Below, piece by piece: positions 1 to 7,911 of a stretch of DNA of 14,702 bases. The DNA is from an uncultured Arenimonas sp. (GTDB taxonomy: Bacteria; Pseudomonadota; Gammaproteobacteria; Xanthomonadales; Xanthomonadaceae): NCBI GenBank assembly GCA_946885815.1, contig CAMPHE010000007.1, positions 1 to 14,702 of the forward strand, in the 5' to 3' direction. Within the stretch, counting starts at the first letter, position 1. Every line of letters begins with the position of its first letter. The notes below the pieces were generated by a model that worked only from the letters and a program-made list of their open reading frames with translations, ran no database searches and was not told where the DNA came from. A program made the position numbers and the translations under genes.

Positions 1-71
1 GCCCCGTCACGCACCGCCCACGAGGCCGCCCGGTACTGTTCCCGGATTCCATCCGCCCCGGGGGAGGGCCG

Positions 72-3000
72 ATGACCGATCCGCTGGCCCCACTGGTCGT
101 ACTGGTGCTCGCCGACGACGACACCGTCGCGTCGGCACTGCGCGAGCGGCTGCCGGGGCACGGCCTGCGCGTCGAGCAGGGCCGGCTCGCCGAGGTCGCC
201 GACCGGTGCGATCGCGAGCGCTACGCCGCGATCGTCGTCGACGCCCGCCCGGCGATGGCGTCGGCCGTGCGCATCGCCGAGGCCCTGCGCGCCTCGCCCG
301 GGTGCCGGATGACGCCGATCGTGCTGCTCACGATCGCCGACCCGCCGCCGGCGACGGTCGACGCCGCCGCCGAACTCGGCGCGGTCGACGTGGTTCCGGC
401 GCCGCCCGACGTCGACCGCCGCGCCGCGATGGTGCGGGGGCACGCCGCGCTGCACCGCGCCGCCGAGCCGGCCGCGCGCGAGGCCGAGCAGCTGCGGCTG
501 ATCGTCGAGGGCACGAAGGACTACGCGATCTTCATGCTCGACCCCGACGGCCACATCGCCACGTGGAACGCCGGCGCGCGCGTGCTGAAGGGGTACGAGG
601 CCAGCGAGGTGCTCGGCCGGCACCTGTCGCTGTTCTACCCGCCCGACGTGGTCGCCAGCGGCTGGGTCGAACACGAGCTGCGCGTCGCGCGCGACGCGGG
701 CCGGTTCGAGGACGAGGGCTGGCGCGTGCGCAAGGACGGCACGCGGTTCTGGGCCAATGTGGTGATCACCGCGCTGCGCGCGCCCGACGGCACGCTGCGC
801 GGCTTCGCGAAGGTGACCCGCGACCTGACATCGCGCCGGCTGGCCGAGGAATCGGCGCGCCAGCTCGCCGAGGAGGCGGCGTCGCGGCGCACGGCGGAAG
901 GCCACGCGGCGCAGCTGGCCGCGGAAAAGGAACGCCTGCGCGTCACGCTGTCGAGCATCGGCGATGCGGTGATCAGCACCGATCGCGAGGCGCGCGTGGA
1001 CTTCATGAACCCGGTGGCCGAGGCGCTCACCGGCTGGACGACGGCCGACGCCGCCGGCACGCCGCTGGTCGACATCTTCCGGATCATCAACGAGACCAGC
1101 CGCGCGCCGGTCGACAACCCGGCGCTGCGCGCGCTCGCCGAGGGGGCGGTGGTCGGCCTCGCGAACCACACGCTGCTGGTCGCGCGCGACGGCACCGAGC
1201 ACCCGATCGACGACAGCGCCGCGCCGATCCGCGACGCGGACGGCCAGGTCATCGGCAGCGTGCTGGTGTTCCGCGAGATCGGCCACCGGCGCAAGGCCGA
1301 GGCGGCACTGCGCGAGCAGAAGGCGGTGGCCGAGACGCTGCTGCGCGTCGGCCGCCTGCTCGGCGAGGAGAGCGACCTGCACCGGATGGTGCAGGTGGTC
1401 ACCGACGAAACCACGCGCCTGTGCGGCGCGAAGTTCGGCGCGTTCTTCTACAACGTCGACGACGACGCCGGCGAGTCGTACATGCTCTACACGCTGTCCG
1501 GGATCCCGCGCGCGGCGTTCGAGAAATACCCGATGCCGCGCAATACCGCGGTGTTCGGCCCCACGTTCCGCGGCGAGGACATCGTGCGGCTCGACGACGT
1601 CACCGCCGATCCGCGCTACGGCCACAATGCCCCGTACCAGGGCATGCCGCCGGGGCATCCGCCGGTGCGCAGCTACCTCGCCGCGTCGGTGGTGTCGCGT
1701 TCCGGCGAGGTGCTGGGCGGACTGTTCTTCGGCCACGACCAGCCCGGCGTGTTCACCGCGCACCACGAGCAGCTGCTGCGCGGCATCGCGGCGCAGGCGG
1801 CGGTGGCGATCGACAACGCGCGGCTGTTCCACAGCGCGCAGTCCGCGGCCGAGCGCCTGCATCTGGCGCTGGACGCGGCCGATCTCGGCGACTGGCGCTG
1901 GGACGTGGCGACCGACGAGGTGACGCTGTCCGAACGCGCGGCGGAGATCTTCGGCGTCGCGCCGCGGCAGCGGATCACGTGGACGGCGCTGCAGGAACGG
2001 CTGCACCCCGTCGACCGCGACCGCGCGCGCGCCGAAGTCGAGCGCGTGATCGCGCAGCGGCTGTCGTATGCGATCGAGTACCGCGTGGAGCGCGACGGCG
2101 GCGACGTGATCTGGGTCGGCGCGCTCGGCCGCGGCGTCTACGACGATGCCGGACAGGTCACCGGCATGTACGGCGTCGTGCAGGACGTCAGCGAACGCAA
2201 GCGGCTGGAGCAGTCGCTCAGGGACAGCGAGGCGCGGTTCCGGAGCCTGATGGAGCAGGCGCCCTTCAGCATCCAGGTGTTCGACGCCGACGGGCGGACG
2301 CTGCGCGTGAACCGGGCATGGGAAGACCTGTGGGGCGCGACGCTGGAGGAACTCGCCCAGTACAACATCCTCCACGACGCGCAGCTGGAGCGCATGGGCG
2401 TGATGCCGCAGATCCGCGCGGCGTTCGCCGGCGTGCCGTCGACGGTACCGGCGATCCGCTACGACCCGAACGAGACGCTGCCCGACATCACCCGGCACGA
2501 CGACCCGGTGCGCTGGGTCGCGGCGGTGGCGTACCCGATCCGCGACGACGCCGGCGTCGTGCGGCAGGTGGTGCTGGTGCACGACGACGTCACCGCGCGC
2601 CATCGCGCCGAGGATGCCCTGCGCCGCAGCGAGGAGCGCCTGCGTCTGGCGCTCGATGCCGGGCGGATGGGCGTGTGGGACTGGAACGTGCGCACCGGCG
2701 GGCTCGAATGGTCCGACAGCCTCGAGCCGCTGCACGGCCTCGCGCCGGGTACGTTCGAGGGCACGTTCGAGCATTTCGTCGGACTGGTGCATCCGGACGA
2801 TCGCGACGGCGTCGCCGCGGCGATCCAGTCGGCGCTGGAGCGGCGCGGCAGCTTCCAGACCGAATTCCGCAACCGCCGCGACGACGGCAGCGTGCACTGG
2901 ATCGCCGGCTCCGGGCAGGTGCTGACCGACGAGGCCGGCGAGCCGGTGCGGATGATCGGCATCGGCATGGATGTCACCGCCCGCCGCCGCCGCGAGCAGA

Positions 3001-4670
3001 CGGCGCGCTTCCTGTCGGCCGCCAGCGCCGCGCTCGCCGAGATCGTCGACTTCGAAAGCACGCTGCAGAAGGTCGCGGCGCTCGCCGTGCCCGCGTTCGC
3101 CGACTGGGCCGCGGTGGACGTGCTCGAACCCGACGGAAGCCTGCGCCGCGTCGCGATGGCGCACCACGACCCGCAGCGCGTCGCCGACGCCCGCGCGCTG
3201 CACCGTCGCTGGCCCGGCCGCCCGGACGCGCCGCTGGGCCCCGCCCACATCGTGCGCACCGGCCGGCCGCAGCTGGTGCAGCTCGACGCGCGCATGCTGG
3301 AGGACGCGGTCGGCGACCCGGAAGCGCGCGAGGCGATCGCCGCGCTCGGGCTGCGGTCGTTCATCGGCGTGCCGCTGACGCTGCGCGGCAAGGTGCGCGG
3401 CGCGATCACCTTCGTCACGGCCGAATCGGGCCGCACCAGCGACGAGGCGGATCTGGAAGTCGCGCGCGAGCTCGCCCATCGCACCGCGGTCGCCATCGAG
3501 AACGCCGAGCTGTACGAGGAGATGCGCGAAGCCGACCGCCGCAAGGACGAGTTCCTGGCGACGCTCGCGCACGAGCTGCGCAATCCGCTCGCGCCGCTGC
3601 GCAGCGGGCTGGACGTGCTGGACGTCTCGGGGTCGATGACGCCCGGATCGACGCAGGTACGCGCGATGATGGGGCGCCAGGTGGAACACCTCGTCCGCCT
3701 CGTCGACGACCTGCTGGACGTGTCGCGGATCACGCGCAACCGGCTGGAGCTGCGTCGGGAACCGCTCGCGCTCGCCGACGTGATCCAGAGCGCGGTCGAG
3801 ACCAGCAGTCCGCTGATCGGGCGCGCCGGCAATCCGCTGACCGTCGACGTGCCGGCCGCGCCGATCCATGTGCTCGGCGATCGCGTCCGGCTCGCGCAGG
3901 TGTTCTCGAACCTGCTGAACAACGCCGCGAAGTACACGCCGGCGGGCGGCGCGATCACGCTGCGCGTCGCGCGGGAAGGCGACCGCGCCGTCGTGCGCGT
4001 CCGCGATCGCGGCCTCGGCATTCCGGCCGACGCGCTCGACACGGTGTTCGACATGTTCACCCAGGTGCACCGGGCCACGGTGCAGGCGCAGGGCGGCCTC
4101 GGCATCGGCCTGACGCTGGTCCGGCGGCTGGTCGAACTGCACGGCGGCACGGTCGAGGCGCACAGCGACGGCCCGGGCACCGGCAGCGAGTTCGTCGTGC
4201 GGCTGCCGGTGCTCGATACCGGGGCCGAACCCGCCGCGCCGCCGGCGCGCGCGGCCGCGCTGCCCGCGGCGCCGCGGCGCGTGCTCGTCGTGGACGACAA
4301 CGTCGACGCGGCCCGCTCCCTGGAGATGATGCTCGGCCTGATGGGCCACGACGTGCGGACCAGCCACGACGGCCCCGAGGCGCTGGCGCAGGCGCGCGCG
4401 TTCCGGCCCGAGCTGGTGCTGCTCGACATCGGCCTGCCGTCGATGAGCGGCTACGACGTCTGTCGCGCACTGCGCGCCGAGCCGTGGGGCGACGAGGCCG
4501 TGCTGGTCGCGCTCACCGGCTGGGGGCAGGAGGAAGACCGGCGTCGATCCGACGAAGCCGGATTCGACGACCACGTGGTGAAACCGGTGAGCGCCGAGCG
4601 GCTGGCGGACCTGCTGCAGCGCGTCCGGCCGGGGCTCAGCTCCGGAAAGTCGCCGCCGGGTTCTCGTTGA
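72..4670 (+). CDS. Hybrid sensor histidine kinase with receiver-like N-terminus, multiple PAS and GAF domains and a C-terminal receiver
   Basis: A 1532-residue signalling kinase that should autophosphorylate on His and pass the phosphate to its own receiver. Domains in order (approximate residues): receiver-like 8-128; PAS 137-258; PAS 285-408; GAF 418-590; PAS 593-712; PAS 715-848; PAS 852-972; GAF 976-1150; HisKA 1157-1222 with phospho-acceptor H1167 in LAHELRNPL; HATPase 1262-1380 with N-box N1283/N1284, G1 DRGLGI (1312-1317) and G2 GGLGIGL (1341-1347); receiver 1403-1518 with D1408/D1409, phospho-site D1452, T1482 and K1504. I see no transmembrane segment or signal peptide, so it is probably cytoplasmic. 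The ATG at 72 follows a GGGGAGGG ribosome-binding site. The N-terminal receiver-like part keeps an acidic cluster (D15-D17), D57 and T87 but lacks the usual KP lysine, reading VVPAP there. There is no DNA-binding output. The ligands are unknown. Family assignment is firm; domain borders are estimates. Confidence 0.95.
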   Translation: MTDPLAPLVVLVLADDDTVASALRERLPGHGLRVEQGRLAEVADRCDRERYAAIVVDARPAMASAVRIAEALRASPGCRMTPIVLLTIADPPPATVDAAAELGAVDVVPAPPDVDRRAAMVRGHAALHRAAEPAAREAEQLRLIVEGTKDYAIFMLDPDGHIATWNAGARVLKGYEASEVLGRHLSLFYPPDVVASGWVEHELRVARDAGRFEDEGWRVRKDGTRFWANVVITALRAPDGTLRGFAKVTRDLTSRRLAEESARQLAEEAASRRTAEGHAAQLAAEKERLRVTLSSIGDAVISTDREARVDFMNPVAEALTGWTTADAAGTPLVDIFRIINETSRAPVDNPALRALAEGAVVGLANHTLLVARDGTEHPIDDSAAPIRDADGQVIGSVLVFREIGHRRKAEAALREQKAVAETLLRVGRLLGEESDLHRMVQVVTDETTRLCGAKFGAFFYNVDDDAGESYMLYTLSGIPRAAFEKYPMPRNTAVFGPTFRGEDIVRLDDVTADPRYGHNAPYQGMPPGHPPVRSYLAASVVSRSGEVLGGLFFGHDQPGVFTAHHEQLLRGIAAQAAVAIDNARLFHSAQSAAERLHLALDAADLGDWRWDVATDEVTLSERAAEIFGVAPRQRITWTALQERLHPVDRDRARAEVERVIAQRLSYAIEYRVERDGGDVIWVGALGRGVYDDAGQVTGMYGVVQDVSERKRLEQSLRDSEARFRSLMEQAPFSIQVFDADGRTLRVNRAWEDLWGATLEELAQYNILHDAQLERMGVMPQIRAAFAGVPSTVPAIRYDPNETLPDITRHDDPVRWVAAVAYPIRDDAGVVRQVVLVHDDVTARHRAEDALRRSEERLRLALDAGRMGVWDWNVRTGGLEWSDSLEPLHGLAPGTFEGTFEHFVGLVHPDDRDGVAAAIQSALERRGSFQTEFRNRRDDGSVHWIAGSGQVLTDEAGEPVRMIGIGMDVTARRRREQTARFLSAASAALAEIVDFESTLQKVAALAVPAFADWAAVDVLEPDGSLRRVAMAHHDPQRVADARALHRRWPGRPDAPLGPAHIVRTGRPQLVQLDARMLEDAVGDPEAREAIAALGLRSFIGVPLTLRGKVRGAITFVTAESGRTSDEADLEVARELAHRTAVAIENAELYEEMREADRRKDEFLATLAHELRNPLAPLRSGLDVLDVSGSMTPGSTQVRAMMGRQVEHLVRLVDDLLDVSRITRNRLELRREPLALADVIQSAVETSSPLIGRAGNPLTVDVPAAPIHVLGDRVRLAQVFSNLLNNAAKYTPAGGAITLRVAREGDRAVVRVRDRGLGIPADALDTVFDMFTQVHRATVQAQGGLGIGLTLVRRLVELHGGTVEAHSDGPGTGSEFVVRLPVLDTGAEPAAPPARAAALPAAPRRVLVVDDNVDAARSLEMMLGLMGHDVRTSHDGPEALAQARAFRPELVLLDIGLPSMSGYDVCRALRAEPWGDEAVLVALTGWGQEEDRRRSDEAGFDDHVVKPVSAERLADLLQRVRPGLSSGKSPPGSR

Positions 4671-4884
4671 GCGTGCCGTCCGGCTCGATCACCGCCAGCT
4701 TGCCGTGATCGGGGTCGTGGACCACCGCCATCGGACCCTGCGGCGTGTGGCGGACGAACTTCAGCGACCAGCCGAAGCGCTCCAGCGTCGCGAACGTGTC
4801 GAGCTGGTCTTCGTTGATCTCGCGCTTGAGCGCGCGCTCGAGCCGTTGCTGTTCCGAGCGTCGCTCGGCGTCGGTGGCACGCAT
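4636..4884 (-). CDS. Small conserved hypothetical protein, 82 aa
   Basis: Function is not known. The first ~25 residues are charged and probably helical ([19 protein letters not shown]). They are followed by a compact domain with the signature [12 protein letters not shown], then a strand-rich stretch ([19 protein letters not shown]) ending in [10 protein letters not shown]. From memory, similar small proteins with 'FGW.LKFVR...VV.D.....V...DG...NP' occur in Xanthomonadaceae and other gammaproteobacteria as conserved hypotheticals. An in-frame start at 4941 would give 101 residues, but I prefer the ATG at 4882-4884: it has GGGAG nine bases upstream, and a good promoter lies at 4913-4941, which would be inside the longer version. 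Its 3' end overlaps the convergent kinase gene by 35 bp. It is transcribed divergently from the SPFH operon. Confidence 0.8.
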   Translation of the reverse strand: MRATDAERRSEQQRLERALKREINEDQLDTFATLERFGWSLKFVRHTPQGPMAVVHDPDHGKLAVIEPDGTLNENPAATFRS

Positions 4885-4912
4885 GTCACGGGGCTCCCGT
4901 CGGGTTGGCCCC

Positions 4913-4941
4913 ACGATAGCGGCGTCCGCGCGGCTCGCCAA
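4913..4941 (-). promoter_or_regulatory. Predicted sigma-70-type promoter for the 82-aa gene
   Basis: On the minus strand, TTGGCG (4941-4936) and TATCGT (4918-4913) are separated by exactly 17 bp. Each matches the consensus hexamer at four of six positions. Transcription would begin near 4906, giving a leader of about 22 bases before the ATG at 4884. The prediction rests on sequence only. Confidence 0.45.
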
Positions 4942-4994
4942 GCGGGCGCGGCCGAGGTGACGGCTGGCACGCCGGTTACGGCGCCCCCTGCCGT

Positions 4995-5000
4995 TATAGT
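4995..5000 (+). promoter_or_regulatory. Possible -10 element of the SPFH operon promoter
   Basis: TATAGT matches the TATAAT consensus at five of six positions and lies about 50 bases before the SPFH start codon, in an otherwise GC-rich divergent intergenic region. No convincing -35 hexamer is found at 16-18 bp spacing (the sequence there is CCGGTT-like). The promoter may therefore be activator-dependent, or this element may be spurious. Confidence 0.35.
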
Positions 5001-5009
5001 CATCCGCAC

Positions 5010-5025
5010 CCGGGCCCCCGCCCGG
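5010..5025 (+). other. Short GC hairpin in the predicted leader of the SPFH operon
   Basis: The perfect inverted repeat CCGGGC-CCCC-GCCCGG has a 6-bp stem and a 4-base loop. It lies between the -10 candidate and the ribosome-binding site GGAGAG (5038-5043). No run of T follows, so it is not a terminator. It could stabilise the mRNA 5' end or be a chance product of GC-rich sequence. Confidence 0.3.
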
Positions 5026-5048
5026 CCAACGAAGGACGGAGAGAAGTC

Positions 5049-6203
5049 ATGGGTCTGATCCAGGCGGCAAAAGGCGCGATCGGCGGGATGCTCGGCGATC
5101 AGTGGAAGGACTTCTACACCGTGCCGGCCGGCGTGCCGGCGACGGCGGCGCTGTTCGGCGCGGTTCCGCAGGGCACCAATGCCGGCCGCGGCTCCAACAC
5201 CCGCGGTTCCGCGAACATCATCAGCAACGGCTCCAAGATCGTCGTGCCCGAGGGCTACGGCCTGCTGCTGTTCCAGGACGGCAAGATCACCGGGTTCGCG
5301 GCCGAGCCGGGCGGCTACATCTGGGACTCGGAGGACATCAACTCGCAGTCGATCTTCGCCGGCGACGGCATCGTCAGCCCGCTGATAAAGCAGAGCTGGG
5401 AGCGCTTCAAGTTCGGCGGCCAGCCGGGCGCGCAGCAGGCGGCGTTCTTCGTGTCGCTGAAGGAGCTGCCCGACAACCGCTTCGGCACGCAGTCGGAAAT
5501 CTACTGGGACGACGGCTTCCTCAACACGCAGGTCGGCGCGATCACGCGCGGCTCGTACACGCTGAAGATCGTCGACCCGATCCTGTTCGTGAAGAATTTC
5601 GTGCCGGCGCGCTTCATCCAGCCGGGCGGCCCGGCGTTCGACTTCACCGACATGGACAACGCCGCGGCGACGCAGCTGTTCAACGAGGTGGTCGGCTCGC
5701 TGGCACCGGCGTTCAGCGCGTACACGAACGACCCGGGCAAGCAGAACCGCATCAGCAACCTGCAGCGTGATTCGCTCGGGTTCGCGAAGAGCCTGTCGGA
5801 CGCGGTGGAGCAGGGTTACCAGTGGAAGTCCGACCGCGGGCTCGTGATCGCCAAGGTCGCGATCGTGTCGATCGAGTACGACGAGAACACCCGCGAGCTG
5901 CTGACGAAGGTGCAGCGCGCCGACGCGCTGAGCGGGTCGCGCGCGAACTCGAATCTCACGGCGAGCGTCGCGTCGGGTATCGAATCGGCGGGCGCCGAGG
6001 GCGGCTCCGCCGGCCTGGTCGGCATCGGCATGGCCGGCGGGATGCTCGGCGGGCTCGGCAACCTGCAGCAGCCGGTGGCGCCGGCCGCGCCGGCCGCCGA
6101 AGACCCGGTCGCGAAGCTGAAGAAGGCCAAGGAGATGCTCGACCTGGGCCTGATCACGCAGGCCGATTTCGATTCGGTGAAGGCCAAGGTGCTGGGGCTG
6201 TAA
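5049..6203 (+). CDS. SPFH-domain protein with C-terminal SHOCT motif (YdjI-like, 'virion core protein' family)
   Basis: A 384-residue protein of the SPFH/band-7-like family often annotated as 'virion core protein'; Bacillus subtilis YdjI is the studied relative. The N-terminus (MGLIQAAKGAIGGMLGDQWK) is a short amphipathic stretch, not a signal peptide. The SPFH domain spans about residues 30-295, including VPEGYGLLLFQDGKI and the RGSYTLKIVDPILFVKNFV region. A Gly/Ala/Pro-rich linker (about 300-350) leads to a SHOCT motif at 352-381, with AKLKKAKEMLDLGLIT then ADFDSVKAKVLGL. SPFH proteins form membrane-associated oligomeric scaffolds, and in B. subtilis YdjI is needed for PspA to reach the membrane (family knowledge). 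Here the gene heads a three-gene operon with the next start one base after its stop. The ATG has GGAGAG five bases upstream. Membrane scaffolding or stress defence is inferred. Confidence 0.88.
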   Translation: MGLIQAAKGAIGGMLGDQWKDFYTVPAGVPATAALFGAVPQGTNAGRGSNTRGSANIISNGSKIVVPEGYGLLLFQDGKITGFAAEPGGYIWDSEDINSQSIFAGDGIVSPLIKQSWERFKFGGQPGAQQAAFFVSLKELPDNRFGTQSEIYWDDGFLNTQVGAITRGSYTLKIVDPILFVKNFVPARFIQPGGPAFDFTDMDNAAATQLFNEVVGSLAPAFSAYTNDPGKQNRISNLQRDSLGFAKSLSDAVEQGYQWKSDRGLVIAKVAIVSIEYDENTRELLTKVQRADALSGSRANSNLTASVASGIESAGAEGGSAGLVGIGMAGGMLGGLGNLQQPVAPAAPAAEDPVAKLKKAKEMLDLGLITQADFDSVKAKVLGL

Positions 6204-6204
6204 C

Positions 6205-7524
6205 GTGGCGACCCCGAAGGGGCCGCCGCCGCTCCCGCCCTCGCCGCCGCCGTACACCGGGCCCGGCTCGCCGCGCGACGTGCCGCCGGCGCCCGGCGAG
6301 CGGCCGATCGATCCGGCGACGCTGCCGGACCCGATCCGCGACGAGCTCGAAGCGCCCGATCCGGTCGCGATCGACACGGCGTCGGACGAACTGAAGGACG
6401 GCGCCAACCGCTGTCCGCGCTGCGGCGCGACCGACATCCGCCACAAGCCGGGCACCGACCTGGTCGTGTGCCTGTTCTGCCGGCACGAATGGCAGGGCGA
6501 GCGGGTGGAGGAGGAATTCGGTTTCGGCGAGGGCCACGACGAACTCAGCGGCACGGTCGTCGCCTCCGGCGCGCGCGACATCGCCGCCGACGCGGCCAGC
6601 CTGATGAGCTTCAAGTGCAGCGGCTGCGGCGCCGAAGTGACGGTGAACACCGAGACGGCGATGACGGCCCGCTGCCACTGGTGCCGGCACGTGTTCGGCG
6701 TCAACGAGCAGATCGACAACGGCGCGGTGCCCGACGCGGTGCTGCCGTTCCACATCCGGAAGGACGACGCGGTCGCGCGCATCCGCCAGTTCGTCGACAA
6801 GCGCCGCTTCTTCGCGCTGAAGGCGTTCAAGGAGCAGTTCACGCCGGAAAACGTCAGCGCGGTGTACCTGCCGTACATGATCGTGGACGGGAAGTTCAGC
6901 GTCGACGTCGAGGGGCAGGCGGAGATCGAGACGCGCCGCTACACGCGCGGCACGAAGAACAACAAGACCACGTACTACGACGCCGACGTGTACGCGGTCA
7001 CGCGCCAGGTGGACTTCACCGTCGACGACCTGCCGCTGGAATCGTCGAAGGCGCGCGGCAACCTCGACACGAAGGCCAACACCAACAACATCATCAACAC
7101 CATCCTGCCGTTCGACACCAAGAACGCGGTGAAGTGGAACGCGTCGTACCTGGTCGGCGTCAGTTCGGAAAAGCGCGACCTCGACGTGGCGGCGATGCTG
7201 CCGCGGCTCGAAGACCAGGCCCTGTCGATCGGCCGCTGCCAGGTGGAGGGCACGCTGGGCCGTTACGACCGCGGCGTGCGCTGGCAGCGCGAAGGCGTGC
7301 AGGTGCACGGCTCGCGATGGGTGGCGATGTACCTGCCGGTGTGGCTGTACTCGTACCAGGAGCCGGGCGGCAAGGGCGCGATGCTGCACTACATCGCGGT
7401 CAACGGCCGCACCGGCGAAACGATGGGCAGCGTGCCCGTGCAGCAGTGGAAACTGATCACGGCCGCGCTCACCGTCGGCACCTTCCTCGAAGGCATCGCC
7501 CTCTGGATCGTGGGGAACATGTGA
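6205..7524 (+). CDS. Double zinc-ribbon protein with C-terminal membrane anchor (YdjG-like, TFIIB-type zinc ribbon)
   Basis: A 439-residue protein. It begins with a Pro-rich disordered stretch (residues 5-30). Two zinc ribbons follow, with cysteine pairs C70/C73 and C89/C92 (CPRC...CLFC), and C138/C141 and C157/C160 (CSGC...CHWC). A conserved body (about 175-415) is rich in aromatic and charged strands, such as AVYLPYMIVDGKFSVDV and WVAMYLPVWLYSYQEPGG. A single hydrophobic segment (416-437) lies at the very C-terminus, suggesting a tail-anchored protein with the ribbons in the cytoplasm. B. subtilis YdjG, encoded beside SPFH protein YdjI, has the same kind of zinc ribbon plus membrane layout. 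The start is GTG at 6205, one base after the SPFH stop, and no in-frame ATG occurs before residue 134, so translational coupling is likely. The zinc ribbons are clear; function is inferred from context. Confidence 0.87.
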   Translation: MATPKGPPPLPPSPPPYTGPGSPRDVPPAPGERPIDPATLPDPIRDELEAPDPVAIDTASDELKDGANRCPRCGATDIRHKPGTDLVVCLFCRHEWQGERVEEEFGFGEGHDELSGTVVASGARDIAADAASLMSFKCSGCGAEVTVNTETAMTARCHWCRHVFGVNEQIDNGAVPDAVLPFHIRKDDAVARIRQFVDKRRFFALKAFKEQFTPENVSAVYLPYMIVDGKFSVDVEGQAEIETRRYTRGTKNNKTTYYDADVYAVTRQVDFTVDDLPLESSKARGNLDTKANTNNIINTILPFDTKNAVKWNASYLVGVSSEKRDLDVAAMLPRLEDQALSIGRCQVEGTLGRYDRGVRWQREGVQVHGSRWVAMYLPVWLYSYQEPGGKGAMLHYIAVNGRTGETMGSVPVQQWKLITAALTVGTFLEGIALWIVGNM

Positions 7525-7811
7525 TGAGCGACGAAAGCAGTCTGGCGATCCTGCTGATCGGCCCGGCCGGTGCCACCGGCCTGTACTGGTTGCTGTACCG
7601 CTATTACCGCAACACCGACAAGTCGCACGCGTTCGAGCGCGAAACGAAGATCGACGCGAAACCGGCGACCGGCACCGACCGGCAGGTCGGCGAAGTCACG
7701 GGCGTGAAGAACTCGCGGATCGCCGGCGACAACGTGCGCGCGTACCGCGAGCGGGTCGAGCGGATGCCGGTGGCGCGGGCGAACACCGCGCCACCGCCAC
7801 CCGATCGCTGA
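7524..7811 (+). CDS. Small single-span membrane protein, third gene of the SPFH operon
   Basis: A 95-residue protein I do not recognise from a named family. A hydrophobic segment at residues 7-26 (LAILLIGPAGATGLYWLLYR) is followed by a YRYYRN tract and a charged soluble tail containing SHAFERETKID, VGEVTGVKNSRIAGDNV and a Pro-rich end (APPPPDR). The positive charges just after the span suggest the tail faces the cytoplasm. The start codon shares its A with the stop of the zinc-ribbon gene (TGATG), a typical translational-coupling junction, so the product should be made with the other two. It may play the part that the extra membrane protein YdjH plays in Bacillus, but I see no sequence basis for homology. 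The reading frame downstream of the stop also looks coding, so the true C-terminus may be longer. Confidence 0.78.
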   Translation: MSDESSLAILLIGPAGATGLYWLLYRYYRNTDKSHAFERETKIDAKPATGTDRQVGEVTGVKNSRIAGDNVRAYRERVERMPVARANTAPPPPDR

Positions 7812-7856
7812 TTTCACACCGCCGGCGCGCAACACGATCGTCGGCTTCACCACCGG

Positions 7857-7885
7857 CGTCACCGGCTGCCATTCGACCGGTGACG
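7857..7885. terminator. Predicted bidirectional hairpin terminator between convergent genes
   Basis: A perfect 9-bp inverted repeat (CGTCACCGG / CCGGTGACG) encloses an 11-base loop in the gap between the stop of the small membrane protein and the stop of the S9 peptidase. One G-U and one G-C pair can extend the stem outward. There is only a weak T-rich run (TCTTC) after it on the plus strand and none on the minus strand, so efficient intrinsic termination is uncertain. The position between converging genes favours this role. Confidence 0.45.
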
Positions 7886-7911
7886 TCTTCAACCCGAACT
7901 GACCCGCCGGC

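Noticed and set aside
2459..4429. Long antisense open frames within the two kinases (also 10517-12949 and 4761-6878 on the minus strand)
   Set aside because: Their translations are low-complexity Ser/Arg/Ala with no motifs, and they mirror strongly supported sense genes.
206..4708. A 1500-codon open frame on the plus strand overlapping the large kinase
   Set aside because: It is extremely Arg/Ala-rich, has no recognisable domain and lies wholly in the shadow of a kinase with every catalytic motif. Long accidental open frames are expected at this GC content.
4882..4941. A longer 101-residue version of the small conserved gene starting at 4941
   Set aside because: There is no ribosome-binding site before 4941, the extra residues do not resemble the rest, and the best promoter would fall inside it.
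4965..4980. Sigma-54-like sequence TGGCACGCCGGTTACG upstream of the SPFH operon, tempting because psp operons in enterobacteria use sigma-54
   Set aside because: The -24 part fits, but the essential GC of the -12 element is AC here. Without that GC the match is not convincing.
7389..7892. A 167-codon minus-strand open frame starting in the gap at 7892
   Set aside because: It starts with TTG, lacks a ribosome-binding site, and most of its length is antisense to the zinc-ribbon and small membrane protein genes. Only its first ~30 codons lie in otherwise free sequence.
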